NCBI RefSeq assembly: GCF_019802345.1
Contig: NZ_JAINDZ010000007.1
Coordinates: 62,001-126,000 of the forward strand
Reading direction: 5' to 3'
Origin: Methylosinus sp. Sm6
GTDB taxonomy: Bacteria > Pseudomonadota > Alphaproteobacteria > Rhizobiales > Beijerinckiaceae
DNA length: 64,000 bases
Positions 45,104-54,902 of this stretch are shown piece after piece. Under the pieces are notes generated by a model. It was not told the origin of the DNA. It worked only from the letters and a program-made list of their open reading frames with translations, and searched no databases. The number at the start of each line of letters is the position of its first letter. Positions within the stretch are counted from its first letter, which is position 1. The position numbers and the translations under genes are program-made.

Positions 45104-46182
45104 GGGACGAATCCGGGAAGATCGGGCATGGCCGGATGCGTCACCGCCATCACCTTGAACAATTCGCCCATGTCGCGCTTCGGCTCGTCGGTCCCAATGA
45201 GCCGTTGCAGCGCGGCGGCGATGTCCGCGGCCTGCGCCGGCGTCGCGCGCTTGCTCAAGGCTTCGGCGCGCTCGACGATGCCCAGCCGCTCCAGGAAGGC
45301 GCCCTGCGTCACCGGCCCCTGGACGCGCGCGCCCGCCGCGCTCGCAGCGCGGGCGAGCGCGGCGAAATCGACATGGGTCGTCAGATCGGCCTCGCCCGGC
45401 GCCTCCAGCGGATCGACATAGGCATGCCGCGCCACCGCCTGCAGCGTCTCGCCGAGGGCGGTCTGCGTGTAGCCATAGTCGACGACGAGCAGGGCGCCGC
45501 CCTGCGCCACGAGCCGCGCCGCGATCTCGCTCATCAGCCGCACGCCGACGGCGCCGATCTCGATGATCGATCCTTCGGGCGCGTCGACGGTGAGGTCGGG
45601 CTCGATCGCCTCGCCGACGCCGAAGGCGAGCGCGCCCGCCTCGTCGAGGCCGACGAGCCGCTCGCTCCAGCCGCGCGGCGTCTTCACATAATGGCGCACG
45701 GGCAGAGCGTCGAAAAACTCATTGGCGAGAAGGATCGCCGGCCCCTGCGGGATCGAGGCGATGTCGGCGCTCCAGGAGACGCTCGCCTTCGCGTCGGCGA
45801 GCGTGCGGCGCTGCGTTGCCTGCAGAACCGGGCTCGTCTCGACGAGATGAACCTGCATCGCAGCGAGGAAGCTCGGCGTGATGCGCGCGACGCGCAGCAC
45901 ATCCGACATCAGCGTTCCGCGCCCGGGGCCGAGCTCGATCAGTTGCGCCGGCGCCGGCGCGCCGGCGGCGCGCCAGGCCTCCTGCGCCCACAGGCCCAGG
46001 AGCTCGCCGAACATCTGGCTGATCTCCGGCGCGGTGATGAAATCGCCGCCGGCGCCGAACGGATCGCGCGTCATGTAATAGCCGAGCGTCGGATGCGAGA
46101 GCGCCAGCGACATGAAGCGCTCGAGCGTGATCGGGCCGTCCTGCGCGATCGACGCGATGATCTCGTCGCGCAGCGCGCTCAT
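45100..46182 (-). CDS. SAM-dependent methyltransferase of the MidA/NDUFAF7 family
   Basis: 360 residues. Seen: LERFMSLALSHPTLGYYM, GDFITAPEISQMFGELLG, the SAM-binding motif LIELGPGRGTLMSDVLRV, VHLVETSPVL, AILLANEFFDALPVRHYV, LLVVDYGYTQ and THVDFAALARAA. The mitochondrial relative NDUFAF7 dimethylates an arginine of the complex I subunit NDUFS2; a similar role for bacterial NADH dehydrogenase is inferred. The start ATG 46182 overlaps the stop of lgt (ATGA); the longer open frame upstream is shadow. Central gene of the lgt-midA-pgeF operon. Confidence 0.93.
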   Translation of the reverse strand: MSALRDEIIASIAQDGPITLERFMSLALSHPTLGYYMTRDPFGAGGDFITAPEISQMFGELLGLWAQEAWRAAGAPAPAQLIELGPGRGTLMSDVLRVARITPSFLAAMQVHLVETSPVLQATQRRTLADAKASVSWSADIASIPQGPAILLANEFFDALPVRHYVKTPRGWSERLVGLDEAGALAFGVGEAIEPDLTVDAPEGSIIEIGAVGVRLMSEIAARLVAQGGALLVVDYGYTQTALGETLQAVARHAYVDPLEAPGEADLTTHVDFAALARAASAAGARVQGPVTQGAFLERLGIVERAEALSKRATPAQAADIAAALQRLIGTDEPKRDMGELFKVMAVTHPAMPDLPGFVP

Positions 46183-46994
46183 GCCGCGACCCGCTGCGGG
46201 CGAAGCGCGAAAGCGACGAGCGCCGCGCCGACGAGAACCATCGGCGCCGACAGCGCCATGCCCATGGTGAGCCCGTCGCCGAGCGCCTCGGACACGGGAT
46301 CGGGCTCGCGGAAGAACTCGCTGGCGATGCGCGCGGCGCCATAGCCGACGCCGAACAGGCCCGTCGCGAGGCCGGGCCGCTTCAACGCGCCGCGCCGCGC
46401 CGCGACGGCGAGCACGAGGAACAGCGCGAGCCCTTCGAGCCCGGCCTCGTAGAGCTGGCTCGGATGGCGCGCCACATCGCCCGCGCCCGGAAAGACCATG
46501 GCCCACGGAACGTCGCTCGGCCGGCCCCACATCTCCGGCTTGATGAAATTGGCGAGGCGGCCGAAGAAAATGCCGATCGGCGCCACGGTCGCGCAAATAT
46601 CGCTCACCGTGAGCGCGAGCACTTTCTCGCGCAGAGCGAACACGCTCATGCCGACGATCGCGCCGATGAGCCCGCCATGGAAGGCCATGCCGCCCTTCCA
46701 GGTTTTCACGATCTCCTCCGGATGGGCGAAATAGAAGGCGCGCTCATAGAACAGCACATGGCCGAGCCGCCCGCCGATGATGACGCCGAGCGCGACATAG
46801 ACGAGGAGGTCGTCGAGGCTCGCAGGCGAGGGCCGCGGCGTCGCGCTCCACAACCCATCGGCGGCGACGAGGCGGCGCGCGCAGGCCCAGCCGAGCGCGA
46901 GCCCGGCGATATAGGCGAGCGCATACCAGCGGATCGGAACCGGGCCGATCTCGACGAGCACCGGATCGATCATCGGAAAGGGAAGAACGAGCAT
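46179..46994 (-). CDS. lgt: Phosphatidylglycerol-prolipoprotein diacylglyceryl transferase
   Basis: 271 residues, an inner-membrane enzyme that attaches diacylglycerol to the lipobox Cys of prolipoproteins. Seen: the [18 protein letters not shown] start, [15 protein letters not shown] with the essential His region, and the Lgt signature [20 protein letters not shown], then [13 protein letters not shown]. Seven hydrophobic segments. ATG 46994 or ATG 46973 ([10 protein letters not shown]) are both possible; neither has a clear ribosome binding site. It heads the lgt-midA-pgeF operon and serves lipoproteins such as those at 10672 and 31653. Confidence 0.96.
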   Translation of the reverse strand: MLVLPFPMIDPVLVEIGPVPIRWYALAYIAGLALGWACARRLVAADGLWSATPRPSPASLDDLLVYVALGVIIGGRLGHVLFYERAFYFAHPEEIVKTWKGGMAFHGGLIGAIVGMSVFALREKVLALTVSDICATVAPIGIFFGRLANFIKPEMWGRPSDVPWAMVFPGAGDVARHPSQLYEAGLEGLALFLVLAVAARRGALKRPGLATGLFGVGYGAARIASEFFREPDPVSEALGDGLTMGMALSAPMVLVGAALVAFALRPQRVAA

Positions 46995-47037
46995 CTTGCA
47001 ATCCGAGTGTCTGGCCGCGCTTCCACGCCCGCGATTC

Positions 47038-48507
47038 TCAGCCGCGCCGCGTGCGCAGGCTGCCGTAGCAATAATAGAAGGCGAGGCCGATCGCCATCCA
47101 GACGAAGAGACGGATCCAGGTCTCGATCGGCAGGGCGGCCATCAGGCCGAAGCAGGAGAAAATGCCGATGATCGGCACCACCGGAATGCCCGGCGCGCGG
47201 AACGGCCGGTGCAGATCCGGGCTCTTGCGGCGCAGATATATCACCGCGCCGCAGACGAGGGCGAAGGCCGAGAGCGTGCCGATCGACACCATCTCGCCGA
47301 GAATGGCGATCGGAAACAGGCCGGCGGCGATCGCCACCAGGACGCCGACGACCATCTGGCTGATCGCGGGCGTGCCCCAGCTTCGGTGCAGCCGGGCGAA
47401 GATCGGCGGCAGCAAGCCGTCATGCGCCATCGAGTAGAAGACGCGGGTCTGGCCGAACAACAGAGCCAAGATCACAGTGGTGAGGCCGGCGAGGGCGCCG
47501 ATCTTGACGATCCAGGCCATCCAGGACGCGCCGGTCGCATCCATCGCCACGGCGATCGGATCCGGCACATTCAACGTCGTGTAAGATACGACGCCGGTCG
47601 CGACGGCGGCGACGGCGATGAACAATATCGTGCAGATGAGGAGCGAGCCGATGATGCCGACCGGCACGTCGCGCTGCGGGAGCTTGGCCTCCTGCGCCGC
47701 GGTCGAGACGGCGTCGAAGCCGATGTAGGAGAAGAAGACGATGGAGGCGCCGCGCAGCACGCCGCTCCAGCCGAAATGACCGAATTCTCCGGTGTTCTCG
47801 GGCACGAAGGGCGTCCAATGCGCCATGTCGACATGGAAGGCGCCGAAGCCGATGACGATCAGCACCACCGCCAGCTTCACGAGCACGATGAAATTGTTGA
47901 ATTGCGAGGATTCGCGCGTGCCGCGCGCCAGCAGCGCGGAGAGCGCCAGCACGACGAGCGCGGCCGGGACGTTGAAATAGCCGCCGCCGCCGGCATGGCC
48001 CGGATCGGCGAACATGGCCGTCGTCCATTGCGGCGGCAGAACGATTCCCAATCCATTCAGCACGCGGTTGAAATAGCCGGCCCAGCCGACGGCGACCGTG
48101 GCGGCGCCGAGCCCATATTCGAGCACGAGGTCCCAGCCGATGATCCAGGCGAAGAGCTCGCCGAGCGTGGCGTAAGTATAGGTATAGGCGCTGCCGGCGA
48201 CGGGAATGAGCGCCGCGAGCTCCGCATAGCACAAGGCGACGAAGGCGCAGGCGAGGCCGGCGAGCGCGAAGGAGAGCGCGACGCCCGGGCCCGCGGAATT
48301 GGCGGCCACAGTGCCGGTCAGCACGAATATGCCGGCGCCGATGATCCCGCCGATGCCGAGCGCGGTGAGCGAGACGGGACCGAGCGCGCGCGCGAATTTG
48401 ACGCCCTCGCCACGATCGTGCTCGGCGAGGATTTGCTCGACCGACTTGCGGGCGAAGAAATGCCGCCTCGGCGTCTTGGCGCCGGTCGTCGTTTTTTGGA
48501 CCACCAA
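47038..48507 (-). CDS. APC-family amino-acid permease (cationic amino-acid transporter type)
   Basis: 489 residues with about 12 transmembrane helices. Seen: [20 protein letters not shown], then the first helix motif [80 protein letters not shown] and [12 protein letters not shown], the pattern of YhdG/CAT-type transporters. It moves amino acids, probably cationic ones, across the inner membrane. It lies upstream of lgt in the same orientation, 44 bases away, but is not functionally linked. Confidence 0.92.
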   Translation of the reverse strand: MVVQKTTTGAKTPRRHFFARKSVEQILAEHDRGEGVKFARALGPVSLTALGIGGIIGAGIFVLTGTVAANSAGPGVALSFALAGLACAFVALCYAELAALIPVAGSAYTYTYATLGELFAWIIGWDLVLEYGLGAATVAVGWAGYFNRVLNGLGIVLPPQWTTAMFADPGHAGGGGYFNVPAALVVLALSALLARGTRESSQFNNFIVLVKLAVVLIVIGFGAFHVDMAHWTPFVPENTGEFGHFGWSGVLRGASIVFFSYIGFDAVSTAAQEAKLPQRDVPVGIIGSLLICTILFIAVAAVATGVVSYTTLNVPDPIAVAMDATGASWMAWIVKIGALAGLTTVILALLFGQTRVFYSMAHDGLLPPIFARLHRSWGTPAISQMVVGVLVAIAAGLFPIAILGEMVSIGTLSAFALVCGAVIYLRRKSPDLHRPFRAPGIPVVPIIGIFSCFGLMAALPIETWIRLFVWMAIGLAFYYCYGSLRTRRG

Positions 48508-48687
48508 ATACCCCTTCCCTGCGAGTGGCGCTCCCGGACGGGAGCGCGGCCCGAAATCGGCGGGAGATTATGGTTGCGCCGCGGAGCGGAAACAAGAGCC
48601 GGCGTCTCCGGTCTGCTCGCGCCGCCGCAAGCCCGTGCTAGAATGCCCGCCAGAGACAGTCCCGAGACCCGCTCGAGGAGACGAGAG

Positions 48688-49089
48688 ATGAAGGACGATC
48701 AATTCGCGGTGACGCGCGCCGACGAGGAATGGCGCGCCCGCCTGACGCCCGAGCAATATGCGGTGATGCGCGAGCATGGCACCGAGCGGCCCGGCAGCTG
48801 CGCCCTCAACGAGGAAAAGCGCGCCGGCGTCTTCACCTGCGCCGGATGCGATCAGCCGCTATTCGCCTCCCGCCAGAAATTCGACAGCGGCACCGGCTGG
48901 CCCAGCTTCTTCGATCCGGTCGAGGGCTCGGTCGCGACCACCGTCGACCGCAGCTATGGCATGGTCCGGACGGAAGTCCATTGCAGCCGCTGCGGTTCTC
49001 ATCTCGGCCATGTCTTTCCCGACGGCCCGCCGCCGACGGGGTTGCGCTACTGCATCAACGGCGTCGCGCTGAATTTTTTTCCGGAGTGA
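48688..49089 (+). CDS. msrB: Peptide-methionine (R)-S-oxide reductase
   Basis: 133 residues. Reduces methionine-R-sulfoxide in proteins. Seen: [19 protein letters not shown], zinc Cys pairs in [11 protein letters not shown] and [32 protein letters not shown], and the catalytic Cys in [13 protein letters not shown]. No signal peptide, so it is cytosolic. ATG 48688 follows GAGGAG at a suitable distance. It is divergent from the permease gene and single. Confidence 0.96.
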   Translation: MKDDQFAVTRADEEWRARLTPEQYAVMREHGTERPGSCALNEEKRAGVFTCAGCDQPLFASRQKFDSGTGWPSFFDPVEGSVATTVDRSYGMVRTEVHCSRCGSHLGHVFPDGPPPTGLRYCINGVALNFFPE

Positions 49090-49448
49090 CGCTCGGGTGG
49101 GCGTTGTCCCATTCGTCGAGCGACCCACCCCTCCCCCGCTCGTGGGGGGCAGGGTGGGGTCCCGACCTTCCACCGGCGCCGCCCGACCCACCTCTAGAGA
49201 TAGCGGCACACCGTTCTGCTGATTCGTCGAGCCGAAAATGCTCGGCCTTTGCTGGGATTTTCGTCCCAGGCGGCGATCGTCTGGGCGCCGCCCCCGTGCT
49301 AGCCTGAACGAGTGGGGTTCGGGCAGGGTCTACAGCCCGGCTGATCGAATATGGCGGTCTCCCCATATGCGTCTCCGAGCGAAGAGGGAATGCGCAATTC
49401 CCCCTGTTTTCGGGGCGATAGACGCGTGCGCCGCGACAATAATTTCCC
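49090..49448. other. Non-coding region between msrB and the ftfL promoter
   Basis: About 360 bases. Includes small stem-loops such as CTGGGATTTTCGTCCCAG near 49253-49270. Short frames on either strand are not supported. The adjacent region to the right holds the ftfL promoter and structured leader. Confidence 0.4.
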
Positions 49449-49477
49449 TTGACGAGGAAATTCGCTTTCCGCCATAG
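49449..49477 (+). promoter_or_regulatory. Putative sigma-70 promoter of the serine-cycle cluster
   Basis: TTGACG (49449-49454) with a 17-base spacer before CCATAG (49472-49477), a reasonable -35/-10 pair for an alphaproteobacterial housekeeping promoter. If correct, transcription starts near 49485 and leaves a 5' leader of about 245 bases before ftfL. Confidence 0.4.
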
Positions 49478-49500
49478 GGGCGGCGCGGGCGAGTTTTCGA

Positions 49501-49632
49501 CCGGATGCCGCGAGGGGCGACAACGCGCCGAAGGCGCGGGACTGCATCCGGGGACAACTTGATGAAGCAATCGGAAGGTTCTAACTTCGCCGCTCGATAA
49601 CGGCGAAGACCGGGCGAGCCGTGGTCTTCGCC
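49501..49632 (+). promoter_or_regulatory. Structured 5' leader of ftfL with two mutually exclusive hairpins (riboswitch-like)
   Basis: Element 1: CCGGATGC (49501-49508) pairs with GCATCCGG (49544-49551), enclosing an inner hairpin CGCGCC-GAA-GGCGCG (49524-49538). Element 2a: CTTCGCCG (49585-49592) pairs perfectly with CGGCGAAG (49601-49608). Element 2b: GGCGAAGACC (49602-49611) pairs perfectly with GGTCTTCGCC (49623-49632). 2a and 2b share bases 49602-49608, so only one can form. This is the layout of a riboswitch or attenuator. It does not match a riboswitch consensus that I could recall (ZTP, glycine, SAM, TPP compared by eye). The ribosome binding site AGGGGAG is about 85 bases further on. 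Confidence 0.5.
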
Positions 49633-49731
49633 CCGCAGCCGTTTGCGCGTCCTCGGGCGGTCTCGCGCGGCGCGGACATAAAACTTCGAAGGGCCGAGCG
49701 AAACGCTTCGAGCGAGGGGAGAAAAATTTAA

Positions 49732-51459
49732 ATGTCCGAAACGTCCACCCCCGCCGCGAGCGGGAAAGGCAACCAGCATCTTTCTCCCAAGTCCGACATC
49801 GAGATCTCGCAAGCCGCATCGATGCGGCCGATTGTCGATGTCGCGCGCGAGAAGCTCGGCATCCCCGCCGAACATGTGTTGCCTTACGGACATTACAAGG
49901 CGAAAATCTCCCTAGATTATCTCTCCTCCCTGAAGGACCGCCCGGACGGCAAGCTCGTTCTCGTCACCGCCATCACGCCGACGCCCGCCGGCGAGGGCAA
50001 GACGACGACCACGGTCGGCCTCGGCGACGCGCTCAACCACATCGGCAAGAAGGCCATCATGTGCCTTCGCGAGCCGAGCCTCGGCCCCTGCTTCGGCGTG
50101 AAGGGCGGAGCCGCCGGCGGCGGCTATGCACAAGTCGTGCCGATGGAGGACATCAACCTTCACTTCACCGGCGACTTCCACGCCATCGGAACGGCCAATA
50201 ATCTGCTCGCCGCGCTGATCGACAATCACGTCTATTGGGGCAATGCGCTCGGCATCGACCCGCGCCGCATCTCCTGGCGCCGCGCCGTGGACATGAACGA
50301 CCGCGCATTGCGCTCGATCGTCTCCTCGCTCGGCGGCGTCGCCAACGGCTTCCCCCGCGAGGACGGGTTCGACATCACCGTCGCCTCGGAGGTGATGGCG
50401 ATCTTCTGCCTCGCCACCAGCCTCGAGGATCTGCAGCGCCGGCTCGGCGACATCATCGTCGCCCAGACGCGCGACAAGAAGAGCATCCGCGCCTCCGAGC
50501 TGAAGGCGCAGGGCTCCATGGCCGCGCTGCTGAAGGACGCGATCGCGCCGAACCTCGTGCAGACGCTCGAGAATAATCCGGCCTTCATCCATGGCGGGCC
50601 GTTTGCCAACATCGCCCATGGCTGCAACTCCGTCATCGCCACCAAGGCGGCGCTGAAGCTCGCCGATTATGTGGTGACGGAGGCCGGCTTCGGCGCCGAT
50701 CTCGGCGCGGAGAAGTTCTTCGACATCAAATGCCGCAAGGCGGGGCTCACGCCCGACGTCACCGTCATCGTCGCGACAATTCGCGCGCTGAAGATGCACG
50801 GCGGCGTCGCCAAGGACGATCTCAAGGTCGAGAATGTCGCGGCGCTGGAGAAGGGCTTCGCCAATTTGAAGCGTCACATCGCCAATGTGCAGAAGTTCGG
50901 CGTGCCGGTGATCGTCTCGGTCAACCGCTTCAGCACCGACACGCAGGCGGAGATCGAGCTGCTGCAGAAGCTGAGCCAGGCCGAGGGCGTCGATTGCGTG
51001 CTCGCCGATCATTGGGGCTCGGGCGGCGAGGGCGCGGCCGAGCTCGCGCATAAGGTCGTCGCGACGATCGAATCCAAGCCCTCGCAGTTCAAGCCGCTCT
51101 ACGCGGACGATCTGCCGCTGGTCGAGAAGGTGCGCACCATCGCGCGCGAGCTCTATGGCGCCTCCGACATCGCGCTCGATCCATCGGTGAAGACGCGCTT
51201 CGCCGAGCTGGAGAAGGAAGGCTTCGGCCATCTGCCGGTCTGCATCGCCAAGACGCAATACAGCTTCTCGACCGACGCCAACGCCAAGGGCGCGCCTTCG
51301 GGCCATGTGATCCCGGTGCGCGAGCTGCGCCTGTCGGCCGGCGCCGAATTCGTCGTCGTGATCTGCGGCGACATCATGACCATGCCCGGCCTGCCCAAGG
51401 TCCCCGCCGCCAATAATATCGAGGTCGGCGCGGACGGACGCATCGCCGGCCTGTTCTAA
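49732..51459 (+). CDS. ftfL: Formate-tetrahydrofolate ligase
   Basis: 575 residues. An ATP-dependent enzyme joining formate to tetrahydrofolate, the entry of one-carbon units into assimilation in methylotrophs. Seen: [21 protein letters not shown]-loop [60 protein letters not shown], and [20 protein letters not shown] at the end. First gene of the serine-cycle cluster, with AGGGGAG ten bases upstream of ATG 49732 and a long structured leader. FtfL, Fch and MtdA (54009-55532) together interconvert formate and methylene-tetrahydrofolate. Confidence 0.98.
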   Translation: MSETSTPAASGKGNQHLSPKSDIEISQAASMRPIVDVAREKLGIPAEHVLPYGHYKAKISLDYLSSLKDRPDGKLVLVTAITPTPAGEGKTTTTVGLGDALNHIGKKAIMCLREPSLGPCFGVKGGAAGGGYAQVVPMEDINLHFTGDFHAIGTANNLLAALIDNHVYWGNALGIDPRRISWRRAVDMNDRALRSIVSSLGGVANGFPREDGFDITVASEVMAIFCLATSLEDLQRRLGDIIVAQTRDKKSIRASELKAQGSMAALLKDAIAPNLVQTLENNPAFIHGGPFANIAHGCNSVIATKAALKLADYVVTEAGFGADLGAEKFFDIKCRKAGLTPDVTVIVATIRALKMHGGVAKDDLKVENVAALEKGFANLKRHIANVQKFGVPVIVSVNRFSTDTQAEIELLQKLSQAEGVDCVLADHWGSGGEGAAELAHKVVATIESKPSQFKPLYADDLPLVEKVRTIARELYGASDIALDPSVKTRFAELEKEGFGHLPVCIAKTQYSFSTDANAKGAPSGHVIPVRELRLSAGAEFVVVICGDIMTMPGLPKVPAANNIEVGADGRIAGLF

Positions 51460-51559
51460 AACGCGGCCGTCGCGGCAAGAAGCTTCGGGCGCCGGGCTCG
51501 TCAGTCCGCGGCGTCCGGCGAATAATCAGGAACCGATGAGCTCGAAGGGAGCCCAACAC

Positions 51560-52753
51560 ATGTCGAATTCCAGAATTCCGGGCCGCAATTTTCTGTTCGT
51601 TCCGGGCCCGACCAATATTCCGGACCGCATTCTGCGCGCGATGCACGTCGTGTCCGAGGACCATCGTTCGCCGAAGTTCCCGGAGCTGACGCTGCCGCTG
51701 TTCACGCAGCTCAAGAAGGTGTTCAAGACCGAGAGCGGCCAGGCCTTCATCTTCCCGGCGTCCGGCACCGGCGGCTGGGAAGCGGCGATCACCAACACTC
51801 TGTCGCCCGGCGACAAGGTCATCGCCCAGCGCTTCGGCCAGTTCACCCATCTTTGGATCGACCTCGCCAAGCGCATCGGCCTCGACGTGATCGAGCAGGA
51901 CGAGGAGTGGGGCGTCGGCAACAACGCCGAGCGCATCGAAGAGACGCTGAAGGCCGACAAGAATCACGAGATCAAGGCCGTCTTCGCCACGCATAACGAG
52001 ACCGCCACGGGCGTCACCTCCGACATCGGCGCGGTGCGCAAGGCGATCGACAACGCCAAGCATCCGGCGATGCTGTTCGTCGACGGCGTGAGCTCGGTCG
52101 GCTCGCTCGACTTCAAGCAGGACGAATGGGGCGTCGACGTCGCCGTGTCCGGCTCGCAGAAGGGCTTCATGCTGCCGGCCGGCCTCGCCATCATGAGCGT
52201 CAGCCAGAAGGCGTTGCAGGCCGGCGAGACCGCCAAGCTGCATCGCGCCTATTTCGACTTCCAGGACCACATCAAGGCCAACGCCACCGGCTACTTCCCC
52301 TATACGCCGGCGCTGCCGCTGCTCTACGGCCTGCGCGAGTCGTTGAATGTGCTGTTCGAGGAAGGACTCGATCAGGTCTATGCGCGTCATCACCATCTCG
52401 CCGAGGGCGTTCGCGCCGCCGTCGCGGCCTGGGGCCTCAAGCCTTGCGCCAAGGAGGCCAAGTGGAACTCCGACACGGTGACCGCGATCGTGGTGCCGGA
52501 AGGCTTCGACGCCGCCAAGGTGATCGAGATCGCCTACAAGCGCTACAATCTCGCGCTCGGCGCCGGCCTCAACAAGGTCGCGGGCAAGGTGTTCCGCATC
52601 GGCCATCTCGGCGACCTCAACGAGCTGATGCTGCTCGGCGCCATCGCCGGCGCGGAGATGGCGATGCTCGATGTCGGCATTCCGGTCACCGCCGGCAGCG
52701 GCGTCGCGGCGGCTCAGGCCGTCTATCGCGCCAATCCGCTGCTGCAGGTCTGA
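51560..52753 (+). CDS. sga: Serine-glyoxylate aminotransferase
   Basis: 397 residues. A PLP enzyme converting serine plus glyoxylate to hydroxypyruvate plus glycine, a central serine-cycle step. Seen: RNFLFVPGPTNIPDRILRAM, SPKFPEL, FIFPASGTGGWEAAITNTLS, HNETATGVTSDIGAV, FVDGVSSVGSLDFKQDEWGV, and PLP-Lys in AVSGSQKGFMLPAGLA. ATG 51560 is chosen with AAGGGAG eight bases upstream rather than ATG 51536. A perfect 12-bp hairpin with a T-rich tail follows directly (52762-52797), probably limiting read-through into hprA. Confidence 0.97.
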   Translation: MSNSRIPGRNFLFVPGPTNIPDRILRAMHVVSEDHRSPKFPELTLPLFTQLKKVFKTESGQAFIFPASGTGGWEAAITNTLSPGDKVIAQRFGQFTHLWIDLAKRIGLDVIEQDEEWGVGNNAERIEETLKADKNHEIKAVFATHNETATGVTSDIGAVRKAIDNAKHPAMLFVDGVSSVGSLDFKQDEWGVDVAVSGSQKGFMLPAGLAIMSVSQKALQAGETAKLHRAYFDFQDHIKANATGYFPYTPALPLLYGLRESLNVLFEEGLDQVYARHHHLAEGVRAAVAAWGLKPCAKEAKWNSDTVTAIVVPEGFDAAKVIEIAYKRYNLALGAGLNKVAGKVFRIGHLGDLNELMLLGAIAGAEMAMLDVGIPVTAGSGVAAAQAVYRANPLLQV

Positions 52754-52761
52754 TGATTTTC

Positions 52762-52797
52762 ACGGCCTCGCCCTCGCGGGGGCGAGGCCGTTCTTTC
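52762..52797 (+). terminator. Strong hairpin terminator or attenuator between sga and hprA
   Basis: ACGGCCTCGCCC (52762-52773) and GGGCGAGGCCGT (52780-52791) form a perfect 12-bp stem with a six-base loop, followed by TCTTTC. It starts eight bases after the sga stop codon. It is the only intrinsic-terminator-like structure found inside the serine-cycle cluster. Confidence 0.8.
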
Positions 52798-52871
52798 AGA
52801 ATGATGCGCGACGATAAACGTCGCACGCCGGCTGTGTCGAATTGGCCGCGACTGCGGGGGAAGAAACAATC

Positions 52872-53813
52872 ATGTCGCACAAAATCGTCTTTCTCGATCG
52901 CGAGACGCTCGACGCCGATCTGCGCAAGCCGAATTTCCCGCATGACTATGTCGAATACGCCCAGAGCTCTCCGGCCGATGTGGTCGAGCGTTTGAAGGGC
53001 GCGACCATCGCCATCACCAACAAGGTGCCGCTGCGCGAGGAGACGCTGAAGCAGCTTCCCGATCTGAAGCTGATCGCCGTCGCCGCCACCGGCACGGATG
53101 TGATCGACAAGGCCTATGCGACGGCCAATGGAATCACTGTCTCCAACATCCGCAATTACGCCTTCAACACGCTTCCCGAGCATGTGATCGCGCTCATTTT
53201 CGCGCTGCGCCGCAATCTCGTGAACTATGTGGATTCCGTGCGTCGCGGCCGTTGGCAGGAGGCGAGCCAGTTCTGCTATTTCGACTATCCGATCTATGAC
53301 ATCGCCGGCTCGACGCTCGGCATCATCGGCTATGGCGCGCTCGGCAAATCGATCGCGACGCGCGCCGAGGCGCTCGGCATGAAGATGCTCGTCAACGACG
53401 TCGTGCCGGGTCCGAACATCGTCGATATTCCGACCATTCTGCGCGAGGCGGATGTCGTCACGCTCAATCTGCCGCTGACGCCGCAGACCAAGAATATGAT
53501 CGGCGCCAAAGAGCTCGCCTCGATGAAGAAGACGGCGATCCTCATCAACACGGCGCGCGGCGGCATCGTCGACGAGCAGGCGCTCGCGGACGCGCTGCGC
53601 AATGGCGTGATCGCCGGCGCCGGCTTCGACGTGCTGACCGTCGAGCCGCCCAAGCAGGGCAATATTCTGCTCGATCCGACGATCCCGAACCTCATCGTCA
53701 CGCCGCATGTCGCCTGGGCGTCGAAGGAGGCGATGCAGGTGCTCGCCGATCAGCTCATCGACAATGTCGACGCTTTCGTCGCCGGCGCGCCGCGCAATGT
53801 GGTGACCGCGTAA
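52872..53813 (+). CDS. hprA: Hydroxypyruvate reductase (glycerate dehydrogenase)
   Basis: 313 residues. Reduces hydroxypyruvate to D-glycerate with NAD(P)H in the serine cycle. Seen: VFLDRETLDADLRKPNFPHD, SNIRNYAFNTLPEHVIALIF, NAD-binding LGIIGYGALGKSIATRAEAL, catalytic Arg in INTARGGIVDEQALADAL, Glu in DVLTVEPPKQGN and His in IVTPHVAWASKEAMQ, the D-2-hydroxyacid dehydrogenase triad. ATG 52872 gives the expected N-terminus of methylotroph HprA. It follows the terminator-like hairpin after sga. Confidence 0.97.
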   Translation: MSHKIVFLDRETLDADLRKPNFPHDYVEYAQSSPADVVERLKGATIAITNKVPLREETLKQLPDLKLIAVAATGTDVIDKAYATANGITVSNIRNYAFNTLPEHVIALIFALRRNLVNYVDSVRRGRWQEASQFCYFDYPIYDIAGSTLGIIGYGALGKSIATRAEALGMKMLVNDVVPGPNIVDIPTILREADVVTLNLPLTPQTKNMIGAKELASMKKTAILINTARGGIVDEQALADALRNGVIAGAGFDVLTVEPPKQGNILLDPTIPNLIVTPHVAWASKEAMQVLADQLIDNVDAFVAGAPRNVVTA

Positions 53814-53843
53814 GCGGCCTCGCGGTCGCCTCGCGTCTGCCCC

Positions 53844-53985
53844 GGCGTCATGGCCGGGCTCGTCCCGGCCATCCACGCCCGAGGGCGGCGCAGCGGTCGA
53901 GACGAAGTTGAAACATATCGACAGCGCCTCGGGCGCTTCGCGCGATCTCGTGGCGTGGGTGGCAGGGACGAGCCCGGCCAGGACG
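53844..53985. repeat. Palindromic repeat between hprA and mtdA, GTCATGGCCGGGC type
   Basis: Left half GGCGTCATGGCCGGGCTCGT through ATCCACGCC (53844-53879) and right half GGCGTGGGTGGCAGGGACGA through CGGCCAGGACG (53952-53985) are imperfect inverted copies about 70 bases apart. Read as protein it gives the familiar spurious peptide MAGLVPAIHA, typical of Rhizobiales repeats. It is related to the hairpin at 11409-11453. Confidence 0.85.
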
Positions 53986-54008
53986 GACAGCCTTTCGCAG
54001 GAACTGCT

Positions 54009-54869
54009 ATGACTCAAAAGCTCCTCTTCCTTCTCGACACCGATCCGGTTCCGAGCGTGTTCGACACGGTCGTCGCCTATGACGGCGGCGCGGATCATGT
54101 GATCGGCTACGCCAATGTGACGCCGGAAAATGTCGGCGCGCTGGTCGACGGCGCGATCTACACGCGCGGGCCGAAGGAGAAGCAGTTCACCGCGCTGTTC
54201 GTCGGCGGCGGCGACATGGTGGCGGGCGAGGCGCTGTTCAAAGCGGTGCGCAAGCGCTTCTTCGCCAACTTCCGCGTCTCGGTGATGCTCGACTCCAATG
54301 GCTCGAACACCACCGCCGCCGCGGGCGTCGCTCTGCTGGCGAAAGCCAAGCCGCTCGCCGGCAAGAAGGCGATCGTGCTCGCCGGCACCGGCCCCGTCGG
54401 CCTGCGCGCCGCCGCCTTCCTGCATTCGGAGGGCGCGGAAGTCGCCATCACCTCCCGCAGCAAGGCGCGCGCCGACGCCGCCGCCAAGGCGCTGCAGGAT
54501 CGCTTCGGCTTCACGCCCACGGCGATCGAGGCGACGGACAACGCCGCCCGCGCCTCGGCGGTGAAGGGAACGCATGTGGTGTTCGCGGCCGGCGCCATCG
54601 GCGTGCAGCTGCTGGAAGAAAAGGATTGGCAGAACGATCCGACCATCGAGCTGATCGCCGATGTGAACGCGCAGCCGCCGCTCGGAATCGGCGGCGTCGA
54701 GGCGACCGACAAGGCCAAGGAGCGTCACGGCAAGATCGTCATCGGCGCGCTCGGCGTCGGCGGATTGAAGCTGAAGCTGCATCGCGCCTGCATCGGCCAG
54801 CTGTTCGAAGCCTCGGACAAGGCGCTCGACGCCGAAGAGATCTACGCCCAGGCCAAGGCCAACGCCTGA
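54009..54869 (+). CDS. mtdA: NADP-dependent methylene-tetrahydrofolate/methanopterin dehydrogenase
   Basis: 286 residues. Oxidises or reduces methylene-tetrahydrofolate to methenyl-tetrahydrofolate with NADP; in methylotrophs it also accepts tetrahydromethanopterin. Seen: KLLFLLDTDPVPSVFDTVVA, YTRGPKEKQFTALFVGGGDM, LDSNGSNTTAAAGVALL, NADP-loop IVLAGTGPVGLRAAAFLHSE, SRSKARA (Arg/Ser for NADP phosphate), and IGALGVGGLKLKLHRACIGQ. The length matches MtdA of Methylorubrum (288). ATG 54009 is used; the open frame upstream reads through a repeat. Followed by fchA after 33 bases. Confidence 0.97.
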   Translation: MTQKLLFLLDTDPVPSVFDTVVAYDGGADHVIGYANVTPENVGALVDGAIYTRGPKEKQFTALFVGGGDMVAGEALFKAVRKRFFANFRVSVMLDSNGSNTTAAAGVALLAKAKPLAGKKAIVLAGTGPVGLRAAAFLHSEGAEVAITSRSKARADAAAKALQDRFGFTPTAIEATDNAARASAVKGTHVVFAAGAIGVQLLEEKDWQNDPTIELIADVNAQPPLGIGGVEATDKAKERHGKIVIGALGVGGLKLKLHRACIGQLFEASDKALDAEEIYAQAKANA

Positions 54870-54902
54870 GTCGAGGAAGTCACCAGCGAGGAATTTACGA
54901 GA

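Noticed and set aside
49490-49731. ZTP (pfl) riboswitch upstream of ftfL
   Set aside because: ZTP riboswitches are known near folate and one-carbon genes, but the conserved CCGCCTGGGC-type terminal segment is not present downstream of the first element on the plus strand.
53844-53985. Short coding-like peptide MAGLVPAIHA and its reverse
   Set aside because: This is the translation of a common Rhizobiales palindromic repeat, not a gene.
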